A stretch of 64,000 bases of DNA. Source: Pantoea sp. WMus005 (lineage in GTDB: Bacteria; Pseudomonadota; Gammaproteobacteria; Enterobacterales; Enterobacteriaceae). The translations under genes and the position numbers were made by a program. Positions 48,970-58,279 of the stretch are shown here, piece after piece; the stretch's first letter is position 1; each line of letters begins with the position of its first letter. The stretch lies in NCBI RefSeq assembly GCF_013415305.1, contig NZ_JACBXU010000001.1, positions 186,001 to 250,000 of the forward strand. Direction: 5' to 3'. The notes under the pieces are model-generated. The model ran no database searches. It was not told the DNA's origin and worked only from the letters and a program-made list of their open reading frames with translations.

Positions 48970-50675
48970 GTCCTGCACAACAGCGCGGACTGGCATTGTG
49001 GGCTGCTCTGCTGAGCGCCGTGGTGTGCCTTGGGTTTCTCCCGGTGTCACAGCCGGTCTCGATCCTGCTTCTGCTGGGGACGCTGGGGGGCATCGTGGCG
49101 TGCTGGTTTGTGGCAAGCCGTCGCCAGAAGCAGGGCGATACTCTGAATCTGAATGACCTGCCTGACGCCACTTACCGCCAGCCGGTGCTGCTGGTCTGTG
49201 GCGATCTGCCACAGGCCTGGTCACAGCCGTCTCAGGTTCTGACCGTCACCCAGGGGTGCTGGATCCGGGTTGAAGACCATCAGGACCTGGAGCAGGTGGC
49301 GTGTCAGCTGTTATGGCTTCGTCCGGACTGGGGGCGGCAGCTGTCGGTAATGGTCAGCGTTTGCCCTCAGAAGCACGCAGACCGTGAAGCTCTGACCAGT
49401 CGTCTGCTGGCTTTGCGCTGGCAAATCAGCCAGCTGCGTAAGAAGAGTGGTCATTCCGTGCCACTGGTTCTGAACGGTCAGGCAGGCAGCGTCATGATGA
49501 ACGACATGCTCTGGCAGGCGGCAATACCTGGCGAAGGGGTCAGCGTCTGGCGAGGATCGTCAGCGCCCTGCTCGATTGCCAGCTGGGTCACCACCGGCGG
49601 GGCGATGGCGATGCAGCAACAGGTACTGATGAACAGCCTGATGAGCTGGTTCCACCATCACGTTAAAGCGGTCTTCATGGATGAAAATCCGGATATCCCG
49701 GCCATTGCCCCGACCGCCGTGCTGTGGGGAATTGGGCCCATTCTGGCTGGCAGCCTGGCCTCATCCCTCTGGACAGCATCATTATCCCGCCACACCGCGA
49801 TGCAACACGTCGCCGGATGGCAGCCCGTTGGCACCGACAGCACGGTGATGTCACTGTTCCCTGACTTTGTTCTGCCGCTGCTGCCAGAAGGCCAGGGGCT
49901 GACACCGCGGGGCAGGACGCTGCGTTGTGCTCTCGGGATGTTCACCCTGGCGGCGATGGCGGCACTGCTCAGCAGTGGCTGGAATAATCACCAGCTGCTG
50001 CAGCGAGTGAGCTTTGACATCACCCACTATGACCGTATTTCGATGGATGATTACGGCCCGAAGGCAGAGGCCGTGAAGGTGCTGCGTCAGGACGGCGCAC
50101 TGCTGGATAACTGGTCGCGTAACGGTGAACCACTGAACATGAGTCTGGGTCTGTATCAGGGCGGGCATCTGCGCATGCCGGTGCTGGAAGCGATCCGCTC
50201 GTATGTGCCCCCGCCGCCGCCGCCCAAACCGCAGCCGAAACCCAAACTGGTTCCGAAAATCGTTCGTCTCGACAGCATGTCGCTGTTCGATTCCGGTAAA
50301 TCTGAACTGAAATCGGGCTCCACCAAAATGCTGGTGACCTCCCTGGTCGGCATTAAGGCCAAACCGGGCTGGCTGATTGTGGTCAGTGGCCACACCGATA
50401 ACACCGGCAACCCTCAACTGAATCAGACGCTCTCCCTGAGGCGTGCCGAAGCGGTACGCAACTGGATGCGTGACACCGGCGATGTGCCGGAAAGCTGTTT
50501 TGCGGTGCAGGGCTATGGCGAAAGCCGCCCGGTCGCCACGAACGACACCCCGGAAGGGCGCGCACTTAACCGTCGTGTCGAAATCAGTCTGGTTCCGCAG
50601 GCCGACGCCTGTCAGATACCGGGCAATCCCCTGGCGTCATCGGATGATGGCGCAGATAAAACTGTAATGGAGTAA
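48966..50675 (+). CDS. T6SS-associated OmpA-domain membrane protein
   Basis: 569-residue protein: two N-terminal membrane helices (about 8-27 and 30-50), a middle region of unknown fold, two further hydrophobic stretches near 250-275 and 318-340, a proline linker (PPPPPPKPQPKPK, from about 414) and a C-terminal OmpA-like peptidoglycan-binding domain (about 430-550; SGHTDNTGNPQLNQTLSLRR). It probably anchors the TssL complex to the cell wall. Some clusters fuse such a domain to TssL; here it is a separate large protein overlapping tssL. Confidence 0.88.
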   Translation: MSPAQQRGLALWAALLSAVVCLGFLPVSQPVSILLLLGTLGGIVACWFVASRRQKQGDTLNLNDLPDATYRQPVLLVCGDLPQAWSQPSQVLTVTQGCWIRVEDHQDLEQVACQLLWLRPDWGRQLSVMVSVCPQKHADREALTSRLLALRWQISQLRKKSGHSVPLVLNGQAGSVMMNDMLWQAAIPGEGVSVWRGSSAPCSIASWVTTGGAMAMQQQVLMNSLMSWFHHHVKAVFMDENPDIPAIAPTAVLWGIGPILAGSLASSLWTASLSRHTAMQHVAGWQPVGTDSTVMSLFPDFVLPLLPEGQGLTPRGRTLRCALGMFTLAAMAALLSSGWNNHQLLQRVSFDITHYDRISMDDYGPKAEAVKVLRQDGALLDNWSRNGEPLNMSLGLYQGGHLRMPVLEAIRSYVPPPPPPKPQPKPKLVPKIVRLDSMSLFDSGKSELKSGSTKMLVTSLVGIKAKPGWLIVVSGHTDNTGNPQLNQTLSLRRAEAVRNWMRDTGDVPESCFAVQGYGESRPVATNDTPEGRALNRRVEISLVPQADACQIPGNPLASSDDGADKTVME

Positions 50676-50680
50676 ATCAC

Positions 50681-51172
50681 ATGGCAATTCCTGTTTATCT
50701 TTGGCTGAAAGACGACGGCGGCGCGGACATCAAAGGGGCTGTGGACGTTCAGGATCGCGAAGGCAGCATCGAAGTGGTGGCACAGAAACACGATCTGTAC
50801 ATCCCGACCGACAACAACACCGGCAAGCTGACCGGTACCCGTATCCACACCCCGTTCCTGTTCACCAAGGAAATCGACTCCTCAAGCCCGTACCTGTACA
50901 AGGCGGTGACCACCGGTCAGACCCTGAAGTCTGCTGAATTCAAGTGGTACAAAATCAACGACGCGGGTCAGGAAGTGGAGTACTTCAACACCAAACTGGA
51001 AAACGTGAAAGTGGTGAAGGTGAATCCTGAAATGTATGACATCAAGGATCCATCCAAAGAGAAGCATAACCACCTTGAGCGCATTGAACTGCGCTACGAA
51101 AAAATCACCTGGACCTACAAAGACGGCAACATCATTCATTCCGATTCCTGGAACGAACGCGCCACCGCGTAA
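50681..51172 (+). CDS. hcp: Hcp (TssD), T6SS tube protein
   Basis: 163-residue Hcp that stacks as hexameric rings into the inner tube. Characteristic MAIPVYLWLKDDGGADIKG start, RIHTPFLFTKEIDSSSPYL and a C-terminal EKITWTYKDGNIIHSDSWN. No effector fusion. GGAG ribosome-binding site, five bases after the preceding stop. Confidence 0.97.
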   Translation: MAIPVYLWLKDDGGADIKGAVDVQDREGSIEVVAQKHDLYIPTDNNTGKLTGTRIHTPFLFTKEIDSSSPYLYKAVTTGQTLKSAEFKWYKINDAGQEVEYFNTKLENVKVVKVNPEMYDIKDPSKEKHNHLERIELRYEKITWTYKDGNIIHSDSWNERATA

Positions 51173-51180
51173 GACCAGAA

Positions 51181-51212
51181 GTGGGCAGCACATCCTGCCC
51201 GCTTTTTTGTTT
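51181..51212 (+). terminator. Terminator behind hcp
   Basis: Stem GTGGGCAG / CTGCCCGC (one G-U pair) followed by six T and a second T-rich stretch. It would let Hcp be made in excess over the downstream ClpV. Confidence 0.75.
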
Positions 51213-51348
51213 TTGCTGAACGTCTGCCCTGCGGGCGCTGAGCAAAGAACCCCACAAACTGCCAGCCTGACCGTATGCGCTTTGGTACCCTTCCCGGGAA
51301 ACAGCGATGGGCGGTAGCGTGTCCAGGAAACGACAAAGAGAGAAAGTC

Positions 51349-54012
51349 ATGGAAAATCCAGCCATTCTGCTGCGACGTCTGAACCCTTACTGTGCCCGTG
51401 CGATGGAAGGGGCGGCTTCGCTCTGCCAGACCCGGGCGCATGCAGAAATTTTGCCTGAGCACTGGCTGCTGAAACTGCTTGAGCAGGGTGAAGGTGACCT
51501 GACGGTGCTGGCCCGCCGTTATGAGTGGGATATGGATGCGCTGTGGCAGGATATGCTGGCCTGGCTGGATAATCAGCCCCGCTCAGTTCGTCAGCGTCCA
51601 CAGCTGTCCGCCAGCGTTCAGACCCTCCTGCAGGAAGCCTGGCTACTGGCATCCCTTGCCGGGGAAGGACAGATCCGCAGTGTTCATCTGCTGATGGCGC
51701 TGGTTGCTCAGCCAAAGCTGGCGCGCTGCGATGGCCTTTGGCCATTGCTGACGCTGGGCCAGAGCCAGCTTGAGCGACTGCGTCCGTTGCTGGATACGCA
51801 ATCTGACGAGCGCCCGGACATGCAGCTGGAGGAAGAATTAGCCAAAAGCGATACGGTTGAGTTCGTGGGTCGCCCGGTCGGCGTTTCTGAAGGCAAAGAA
51901 GGCGAGTTGTCGCCTGCGCTGCAGAACGCGCTGGATAAATTCACCCTCGATGTCACCGCCAAAGCGAAATACGGCAAAATCGACCCGGTGTTTGGCCGTG
52001 ATACCGAAATTCGCCAGATGGTGGACATCCTCTCCCGTCGCCGTAAAAACAACCCGATCCTGGTCGGCGAGCCGGGTGTCGGTAAAACGGCCCTGGTGGA
52101 AGGCCTGGCGCTGCGGATCTCCGAGGGCAATGTGCCCGAAAGCCTGAAAACCGTGGTACTGCGTACTCTGGACCTCGGTCTGCTACAGGCGGGCGCTGGC
52201 GTGAAGGGTGAGTTCGAACAGCGCCTGAAAAATGTCATCGATGCCGTGCAGCAGTCGCCGGTGCCTGTCCTGCTGTTTATCGACGAAGCGCACACCATCA
52301 TCGGCGCGGGGAATTCGGCCGGGGGCGCGGATGCGGCCAATCTGCTGAAGCCTGCGCTGGCACGCGGCGAACTGCGCACCATCGCGGCCACTACCTGGTC
52401 CGAATACAAACAGTATTTCGAGCGTGATGCCGCGCTGGAGCGCCGCTTCCAGATGGTGAAAGTGGACGAGCCGGACGACGACACCGCCTGCCTGATGCTC
52501 AGGGGCCTGAAATCCCGCTACGCGGAACACCATGGCGTACATATCACTGACGATGCCGTCCGTGCCGCCGTCACGCTTTCTCGCCGCTACCTGACGGGCC
52601 GCCAGCTGCCGGACAAAGCCGTTGACCTGCTCGATACGGCCTCTGCCCGTGTGCGCATGAGTCTCGACACCGTGCCGGAAGCGCTGACGCAGTTTCGGGC
52701 GCAGCTCACCGCCCTGGACATCGAAAAGCAGGCGCTGCTGGAAGATATCGCGCTGGGTAATCATCGCCACGGCGAACGCCTGGCGGCGATTGAACAACAG
52801 CAGAACGATCTTATTGTTGAGCTCGACGTGCTGGAAACCCAGTATGGTCGCGAGCTGAGCCTGACGGAACAGCTGCTCGACGTGCGTCAGGACATCAGCC
52901 GTCAGACCGATATCAACAACCTGCAAAACCAGCTCTCCACGCTGCAGGGCAGCACGCCGCTGCTCTCGCTGGACGTGGACCCCCGCACCGTGGCCAACGT
53001 GATTGCCGACTGGACCGGCGTGCCGCTCTCCTCACTGATGAAAGATGAGCAGACCGAACTGTTGACCCTGGAAGCTGAAATCGGTAAGCGCGTGGTGGGT
53101 CAGGATATGTCCCTCAATGCCATTGCGCAGCGACTGCGGGCGGCGAAAACCGGTCTGACGTCTGAGAACGGCCCTCAGGGCGTGTTCCTGCTGGTCGGTC
53201 CGAGTGGAGTCGGTAAAACCGAGACCGCGCTGGCGCTGGCCGATGTGCTGTACGGTGGTGAAAAGTCACTCATTACCATCAACCTGTCCGAATATCAGGA
53301 GCCGCACACCGTTTCCCAGCTGAAGGGCTCCCCGCCGGGTTACGTCGGTTACGGCCAGGGCGGTATTCTGACCGAAGCGGTGCGCAAGCGTCCGTACAGC
53401 GTGGTACTGCTCGATGAAGTGGAAAAAGCCCACCGCGACGTGATGAATCTGTTCTATCAGGTCTTTGACCGCGGCTTTATGCGCGACGGCGAAGGGCGTG
53501 AAATTGACTTCCGTAATACCGTTATTCTGATGACCTCGAACCTTGGCAGCGACCACCTCATGCAGCTGCTGGATGAACAGCCAGACGCCAGCGAAAGCGA
53601 CCTGCACGAACTGCTGCGCCCGATTTTACGTGACCACTTCCAGCCCGCGCTGCTGGCCCGCTTCCAGACGGTAATTTACCGTCCGCTGGCAGAAACGGCC
53701 ATCCGCACCATCGTGGAGATGAAGCTCAGCCAGGTGAGCCAGCGCCTGAAGCGTCACTACGGGCTGACCACGCAGATTGGCGATAGCCTGTATGACACGC
53801 TGACCGTGGCCTGCCTGTTGCCGGATACCGGTGCGCGTAACGTTGATAGTCTTCTCAACCAGCAAATCCTGCCAGTACTGAGTCAGCAGTTGCTGACCCA
53901 TATGGCCGCGAAGCAGAAGCCCAAATTACTGACCCTGGAGTGGAGCGACGAGGAGGGCATTGTACTGGAGTTTGATACCCCAGCCACTGAACCAGAAGGA
54001 ACTGACGCATGA
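51349..54012 (+). CDS. clpV: ClpV (TssH), T6SS sheath-recycling AAA+ ATPase
   Basis: 887-residue double AAA+ unfoldase that disassembles contracted TssBC sheath. N-terminal ClpN-like domain, Walker A1 GEPGVGKT (240-247), Walker A2 GPSGVGKT (617-624), both Walker B motifs (LLFIDEAHT, VVLLDEVEK) and sensor regions intact. Start at ATG 51349 (MENPAILLRRLNPYC), not at the ATG 14 codons upstream which lacks similarity. Overlaps vgrG by four bases. Confidence 0.95.
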   Translation: MENPAILLRRLNPYCARAMEGAASLCQTRAHAEILPEHWLLKLLEQGEGDLTVLARRYEWDMDALWQDMLAWLDNQPRSVRQRPQLSASVQTLLQEAWLLASLAGEGQIRSVHLLMALVAQPKLARCDGLWPLLTLGQSQLERLRPLLDTQSDERPDMQLEEELAKSDTVEFVGRPVGVSEGKEGELSPALQNALDKFTLDVTAKAKYGKIDPVFGRDTEIRQMVDILSRRRKNNPILVGEPGVGKTALVEGLALRISEGNVPESLKTVVLRTLDLGLLQAGAGVKGEFEQRLKNVIDAVQQSPVPVLLFIDEAHTIIGAGNSAGGADAANLLKPALARGELRTIAATTWSEYKQYFERDAALERRFQMVKVDEPDDDTACLMLRGLKSRYAEHHGVHITDDAVRAAVTLSRRYLTGRQLPDKAVDLLDTASARVRMSLDTVPEALTQFRAQLTALDIEKQALLEDIALGNHRHGERLAAIEQQQNDLIVELDVLETQYGRELSLTEQLLDVRQDISRQTDINNLQNQLSTLQGSTPLLSLDVDPRTVANVIADWTGVPLSSLMKDEQTELLTLEAEIGKRVVGQDMSLNAIAQRLRAAKTGLTSENGPQGVFLLVGPSGVGKTETALALADVLYGGEKSLITINLSEYQEPHTVSQLKGSPPGYVGYGQGGILTEAVRKRPYSVVLLDEVEKAHRDVMNLFYQVFDRGFMRDGEGREIDFRNTVILMTSNLGSDHLMQLLDEQPDASESDLHELLRPILRDHFQPALLARFQTVIYRPLAETAIRTIVEMKLSQVSQRLKRHYGLTTQIGDSLYDTLTVACLLPDTGARNVDSLLNQQILPVLSQQLLTHMAAKQKPKLLTLEWSDEEGIVLEFDTPATEPEGTDA

Positions 54013-56528
54013 GCACGAATTTTAAAATCCTCTTCAGCCACAATCACCACGGACTTTCGGTAAAAGGCTGTGAGTCCGGGCTGGACGTTCTGGCCTTTGA
54101 GGGTCACGAAGCCCTGAGTCAACCGTTCAGCTACCGTATTGAGTTCACCAGTGGCGATCATGCCATCAGCAAGGAAATGATGCTGATGAAAGCCGCTTCC
54201 CTGACGCTGCAGGCACCGGTGGATCAAGGCTATGGCATTAAGGTGCAACAGGCCGTTCGCGTCATTCAGGGGATAGTCAGCGGTTTTGAATGCCTCAGTA
54301 CCTCAAAAGACGAAACACACTATGCCCTGACGCTGACCCCACGTATGGCGTTGCTCAGCCGTTCACACCAGAACGCCATCTACCAGGATATGTCGGTTCC
54401 ACAGATTGTTGAAAAAATCCTGCGCGAGCGCCACAACATGCGCGGCCAGGATTTTCTGTTCTCACTGACTCAGGACTATCCGCGCCGCGAGCAGGTGATG
54501 CAGTACGGCGAGGACGATCTGCATTTTATCACCCGCCTGCTGGGCGAAGTGGGCATCTGGTTCCGCTTTACCACCGACACGCGCCTCAATATTGATGTGG
54601 TGGAATTTTACGACAGCCAGCAGGGCTATGAGAAAGGCCTGACCCTGCCATCTGTGCCGCCATCCGGCCAACACTCAAAAGGGGTGGACTCGGTCTGGGG
54701 CATGGAGTGCCACCACGCGGTGGTGCAAAAGCAGGTCAGCACCCGCGATTACAACTACCGCGCGGCAAACGAGGACATGAACATCCAGGTCGATGTGACC
54801 CGGGGGGACGCCACCACCTACGGTGATGCCTATCACTATGCCGACAATTACCTGACGCCGGGCAGTAAATACGACCGCCATCCGGCCCCGGAATCCGGGG
54901 CGTTCTGTGCCCGTATTCGCCACGAACGTTACCTGAATGGTCAGACACAAACCCGCGCCATCACCAGCTGCCCGACACTCTTTCCGGGTATGCTGTTAAA
55001 GGTCACCGGCGGCTATGAGGTGGCAGAGGTGTTTGCGCAGGGCGTGGCCATCACGACGATGCACACGCACGCCCGTCGTGACGAAGATTTTGGTGTTAAT
55101 TTTGAGGGTATCCCGGACAGCCCCGATTTTTGCTTCCGTCCTGAGCCTGGCTCACGCCCGGTGATGGCTGGCACATTGCCGGCACGCGTCACGAGCACCA
55201 CCGGGAACGACACCTACGGCCACATCGATAAAGACGGGCGCTATCGCGTCAACATGCTGTTTGACCGTGATAACCGGGAGGCCGGGTTCGAGAGCCTGTG
55301 GGTGCGCCAGTCCCGCCCGTATGCCGGCGACACTTACGGTCTGCACCTGCCGCTGCTGGCGGGCACCGAAGTGGCGATTGGTTTTGAGGACGGTAACCCG
55401 GACCGGCCGTACATTTCCGGCGTGCTGCACGACTCGGCGCACGGCGACCATGTCACCATCCGGAACTACAAACGTAACGTCCTGCGCACCCCGGCGAATA
55501 ATAAAATCCGCCTCGATGACAGCCGCGATCAGGAGCATATCAAGCTCTCAACCGAATATGGCGGCAAGAGCCAGCTGAACCTCGGCCATCTGGTAGACAG
55601 CGAGCGGCAAAAGCGCGGCGAGGGCTTTGAGCTCAGAACCGACAGCCGGGGAGCCATCCGGGCGCAGAAAGGGATGTTCATCAGCGCTGATGGCCAGACG
55701 AAAGCACAGGGTCAGGTGCTGGAGATGCAGCCAGCCGTCAGTAACCTGGGCGATGCCCGGGAGCAGATGACATCCATCTCAGAGGACGCTCAGAAAGCGA
55801 CGGCGAATCCCGCTGACCTGCAGGCGCAGGTCAAACTGCTGGAGCAGCAATTAACGGAGCTCAGGAAATCGGTACTGCTGATGAGTGCGCCCGACGGTAT
55901 GGCGCTGACCAGTGGACAGCATCTGCAGCTCTCAGCCAGTCAGAACCTGATCGCCACAGCCGGCAAGAATGCCGATATCAGCGTAGTGAAGAATCTGTTT
56001 GTGGGGGTTGGTAATGCGCTCAGCATGTTTGTGCGCAAGCTCGGTATAAAGCTCATTGCTAATCAGGGACCAGTAAAAATTCAGGCGCAAAATGATCTGA
56101 TGGAATTGCTGGCACGTAAAGAAATCAGCATTGTCAGCACGGAAGATGAAATCAAAATCATCGCGAAGAAGAAGCTGACAGTAAATGGCGGCGGGAGTTA
56201 TATCACTCTGGATGTTAATGCCATTGAATCTGCGACGATGGGTGATTTCAGAACAAGGGCCGGGCATTATGCCAGACAAACGCGAGCGCAGCATAAGCCT
56301 GATATTTCACCTTTAGCCAATGCTATCGACGACGGCAGCCACAATATTCGTTATTTGTGTGCAGATGATAATGGAATACCGATGCTGAATACTCCTTACA
56401 GGGCATTTTTGGCTGATGGCTCAGTACTGGAAGGTGTTAGTGATGATGAAGGGTATACGAGGCTGTTTACTTCTGCACAGACTCAGGATGTGTTGCTGCA
56501 TATGATGCCGGGAGTTATCAATGCCTAA
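54009..56528 (+). CDS. vgrG: VgrG (TssI) spike protein with cargo-type C-terminal tail, copy 1
   Basis: 839-residue T6SS spike: gp27-like base (about 1-380), gp5 OB-fold and beta-needle, DUF2345 (about 600-760). Beyond GHYARQ it carries a tail of about 75 residues (PYRAFLADGSVLEGVSDDEG), resembling the transthyretin-like adaptor tails that load effectors. Its last eight bases overlap the start of the effector gene. Nearly identical to the second vgrG from about residue 73 to 515. Confidence 0.95.
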   Translation: MSTNFKILFSHNHHGLSVKGCESGLDVLAFEGHEALSQPFSYRIEFTSGDHAISKEMMLMKAASLTLQAPVDQGYGIKVQQAVRVIQGIVSGFECLSTSKDETHYALTLTPRMALLSRSHQNAIYQDMSVPQIVEKILRERHNMRGQDFLFSLTQDYPRREQVMQYGEDDLHFITRLLGEVGIWFRFTTDTRLNIDVVEFYDSQQGYEKGLTLPSVPPSGQHSKGVDSVWGMECHHAVVQKQVSTRDYNYRAANEDMNIQVDVTRGDATTYGDAYHYADNYLTPGSKYDRHPAPESGAFCARIRHERYLNGQTQTRAITSCPTLFPGMLLKVTGGYEVAEVFAQGVAITTMHTHARRDEDFGVNFEGIPDSPDFCFRPEPGSRPVMAGTLPARVTSTTGNDTYGHIDKDGRYRVNMLFDRDNREAGFESLWVRQSRPYAGDTYGLHLPLLAGTEVAIGFEDGNPDRPYISGVLHDSAHGDHVTIRNYKRNVLRTPANNKIRLDDSRDQEHIKLSTEYGGKSQLNLGHLVDSERQKRGEGFELRTDSRGAIRAQKGMFISADGQTKAQGQVLEMQPAVSNLGDAREQMTSISEDAQKATANPADLQAQVKLLEQQLTELRKSVLLMSAPDGMALTSGQHLQLSASQNLIATAGKNADISVVKNLFVGVGNALSMFVRKLGIKLIANQGPVKIQAQNDLMELLARKEISIVSTEDEIKIIAKKKLTVNGGGSYITLDVNAIESATMGDFRTRAGHYARQTRAQHKPDISPLANAIDDGSHNIRYLCADDNGIPMLNTPYRAFLADGSVLEGVSDDEGYTRLFTSAQTQDVLLHMMPGVINA
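54225..55550 (+). repeat. Long direct repeat, vgrG copy 1
   Basis: About 1.3 kb nearly identical at base level to 60302-61627 (constant offset 6077), with only scattered substitutions; the flanking vgrG sequence is clearly more divergent. Confidence 0.9.
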
Positions 56529-57735
56529 GTATAATTTCTACACAAAAATTGAATCGAATGTTCCAGTATCCAATCTGTTTTACGATCTTAATGTATATAA
56601 AAATGATGCTAATAATAAAAAACATATTCTGCTGTCAGTGACGCAACAACCAATAGATCCTGGTTATTATACTCAGCCTCATGATACGAATGAGACTGAT
56701 GATGATTTGTCAGTGATCTACATCATAGAAATTAATTTGTACCGTAAACACGGTGGCAAGTTGATTTCGGTGCTATCATCCCCGGCGAAAAAAATGTATA
56801 CACTTGGTGAAATAGCCTCCGGGAAAGCATACTCTAAAAATAAAAGAGAAAATATCTGTTATTTTGAGACTAAAACTCAGACTAAACCCACGAATGATAA
56901 CGGTGATGAAAATATTCATAATGTAAAGATCACTTGTCTGGAAAGATCATTTATAGCGAAAGAGTATCCAATCGGCAGTCCTGATAATCCTTTTGATAGA
57001 CGAAAGATAGAAAACCAGATTGCATCAAGGATGAATCATAGCAGTTACCCTGATCAGGGGCGAACCAGTTTATGCGGGCCTGCTTCCTTCTTTTACTGCC
57101 TACAAATGGACAGGCCGGATGTATATAAACAGGCTGCGTATGAACTCTGGTTGTATGGGAAAACTAAAATAGGTACTCTGGATATTTCGCCAGGAGATGG
57201 ATGCAGACACCCTAAAGGAGCATTCTATGATGATTACGGTAGAGAAGCAGTATCAGGTTTGGACTGGATCACATTAGCTAGCTTGAGGGATTCTGAAAAT
57301 TCACTAATGAGTTATGATGAAGTGGACGATCAGCTCGCAGGAATAACTATGTGGGGGAAGTTGAGTGAATGGTTTGAAAAAGCAGGATATGAGAAAATAT
57401 TCGATAATATTAGCCTTACACATGCTAACGAAAAAGATATAGTAAAGCTTAATTCATATGCTAATCAAGGATACAGAGTTGTAACTCTCATATCCGCAGG
57501 GATGTTAAAAGGATGGGGGGATGGTGATTCATCGTCAAAGAATCATTGGATTGTTTGGGATAAACCTGTTTGTAAGGTTGTTGGTGGAGATATAACTACC
57601 AAAGATAGTGATGAATTAATTGAATTGAAGCTTTTCTCTTGGGGAAGAGTGGATTGGCAAACAAAAGATAAAAGCAGTCTTAGCTACTTTGCTAAGCATG
57701 TTTTTGGAGGGTTGGTTTTTAAACCAATAAAATGA
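56521..57735 (+). CDS. Probable T6SS effector, C39/papain-like cysteine hydrolase
   Basis: 404 residues, start overlapping the vgrG stop, GGAG ahead. Family not recognised by name. The N-terminal part (1-145) is beta-rich and unassigned. The C-terminal part carries GRTSLCGPASFFYCL (Cys185) and SKNHWIVWD (His342), with a conserved FSWGRVDW after it: the Cys...His order and CGPA(S/T) motif of C39-like/papain-fold peptidases and amidases. No signal peptide, as expected for VgrG-delivered cargo. AT-rich against its neighbours, so recently acquired. The next gene encodes a lipoprotein, so the target is probably in the periplasm. Confidence 0.75.
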   Translation: MPKYNFYTKIESNVPVSNLFYDLNVYKNDANNKKHILLSVTQQPIDPGYYTQPHDTNETDDDLSVIYIIEINLYRKHGGKLISVLSSPAKKMYTLGEIASGKAYSKNKRENICYFETKTQTKPTNDNGDENIHNVKITCLERSFIAKEYPIGSPDNPFDRRKIENQIASRMNHSSYPDQGRTSLCGPASFFYCLQMDRPDVYKQAAYELWLYGKTKIGTLDISPGDGCRHPKGAFYDDYGREAVSGLDWITLASLRDSENSLMSYDEVDDQLAGITMWGKLSEWFEKAGYEKIFDNISLTHANEKDIVKLNSYANQGYRVVTLISAGMLKGWGDGDSSSKNHWIVWDKPVCKVVGGDITTKDSDELIELKLFSWGRVDWQTKDKSSLSYFAKHVFGGLVFKPIK

Positions 57736-58151
57736 GCATGAAAAAAATAATTATTTTTATTATTTTCTTTGTTTCTGCCTGTGCAAATCCAGCACCGAAT
57801 TTTTCACCAAAAGGAAGTAACCTCCCTGATGGGGTTGTGTGGCAGGACTATTTGGCTGAAATTGAAATAACCAATGCTGTTTTATTCAAAAAAAATATCG
57901 ATGTAGATATCTCACCTATAGATTCAGGTTTGAAATGGAAGCCTGAAGTGAATACCTTAAAAAGGGGAGGGAGGGAAAGAGAAGAGGAGGACTATCATCA
58001 TATAATAATTAGTGGTAAACCTAAAAAGATAGGTGAAATACTGATTCATATTCATGGATACTCTATGGGGACATCAACGCCGGGAAGCCAAATTGATAAG
58101 ACATATATGATAAGAATAATTAATTATGAGGATGGCATTATTTATCGGTAA
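57732..58151 (+). CDS. Lipoprotein, probable immunity protein 1
   Basis: 139 residues; lipoprotein signal KKIIIFIIFFVSAC (lipidated Cys17 from the first ATG), then LPDGVVWQDYLAEIEI...GLKWKP...HHIIISGKPKKIGEI, a pattern like bacterial Ig-like (putative He_PIG-type) domains. Overlaps the effector stop by four bases; the second ATG at 57738 is an equally good start. Related proteins recur three more times downstream, each behind a fragment of the effector, which is why I infer immunity. Confidence 0.7.
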   Translation: MSMKKIIIFIIFFVSACANPAPNFSPKGSNLPDGVVWQDYLAEIEITNAVLFKKNIDVDISPIDSGLKWKPEVNTLKRGGREREEEDYHHIIISGKPKKIGEILIHIHGYSMGTSTPGSQIDKTYMIRIINYEDGIIYR

Positions 58152-58153
58152 AT

Positions 58154-58210
58154 TTGGAATATACCCGTAAACATGTTTTTAGAGGCTTGACTTTCAACCT
58201 GTTGAGTTAA
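58154..58210 (+). pseudogene. Relic of an effector C-terminus (fragment a)
   Basis: 18 codons and a stop reading EYTRKHVFRGLTFNLLS, matching the last residues of the intact effector (SYFAKHVFGGLVFKPIK). It begins two bases after the immunity-1 stop and has no start. Behind it, ATG 58211 opens seven codons (MFYLFL, then stop) that look like the head of a lost immunity lipoprotein. Confidence 0.65.
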
Positions 58211-58279
58211 ATGTTTTATCTTTTTCTTTAGCTTTATTGTTTCCAGTCGTACCGGGATTCACCCAGTGGTACTGTCTGA

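Noticed and set aside
48223..49224. 333-codon minus-strand frame over tssL and the OmpA-domain gene
   Set aside because: Antisense shadow of GC-rich T6SS genes that are certain.
58211..58231. Seven-codon frame MFYLFL as a real leader peptide
   Set aside because: Better explained as the head of a lost immunity lipoprotein, since the same position behind fragment d has a comparable ATG-led remnant.
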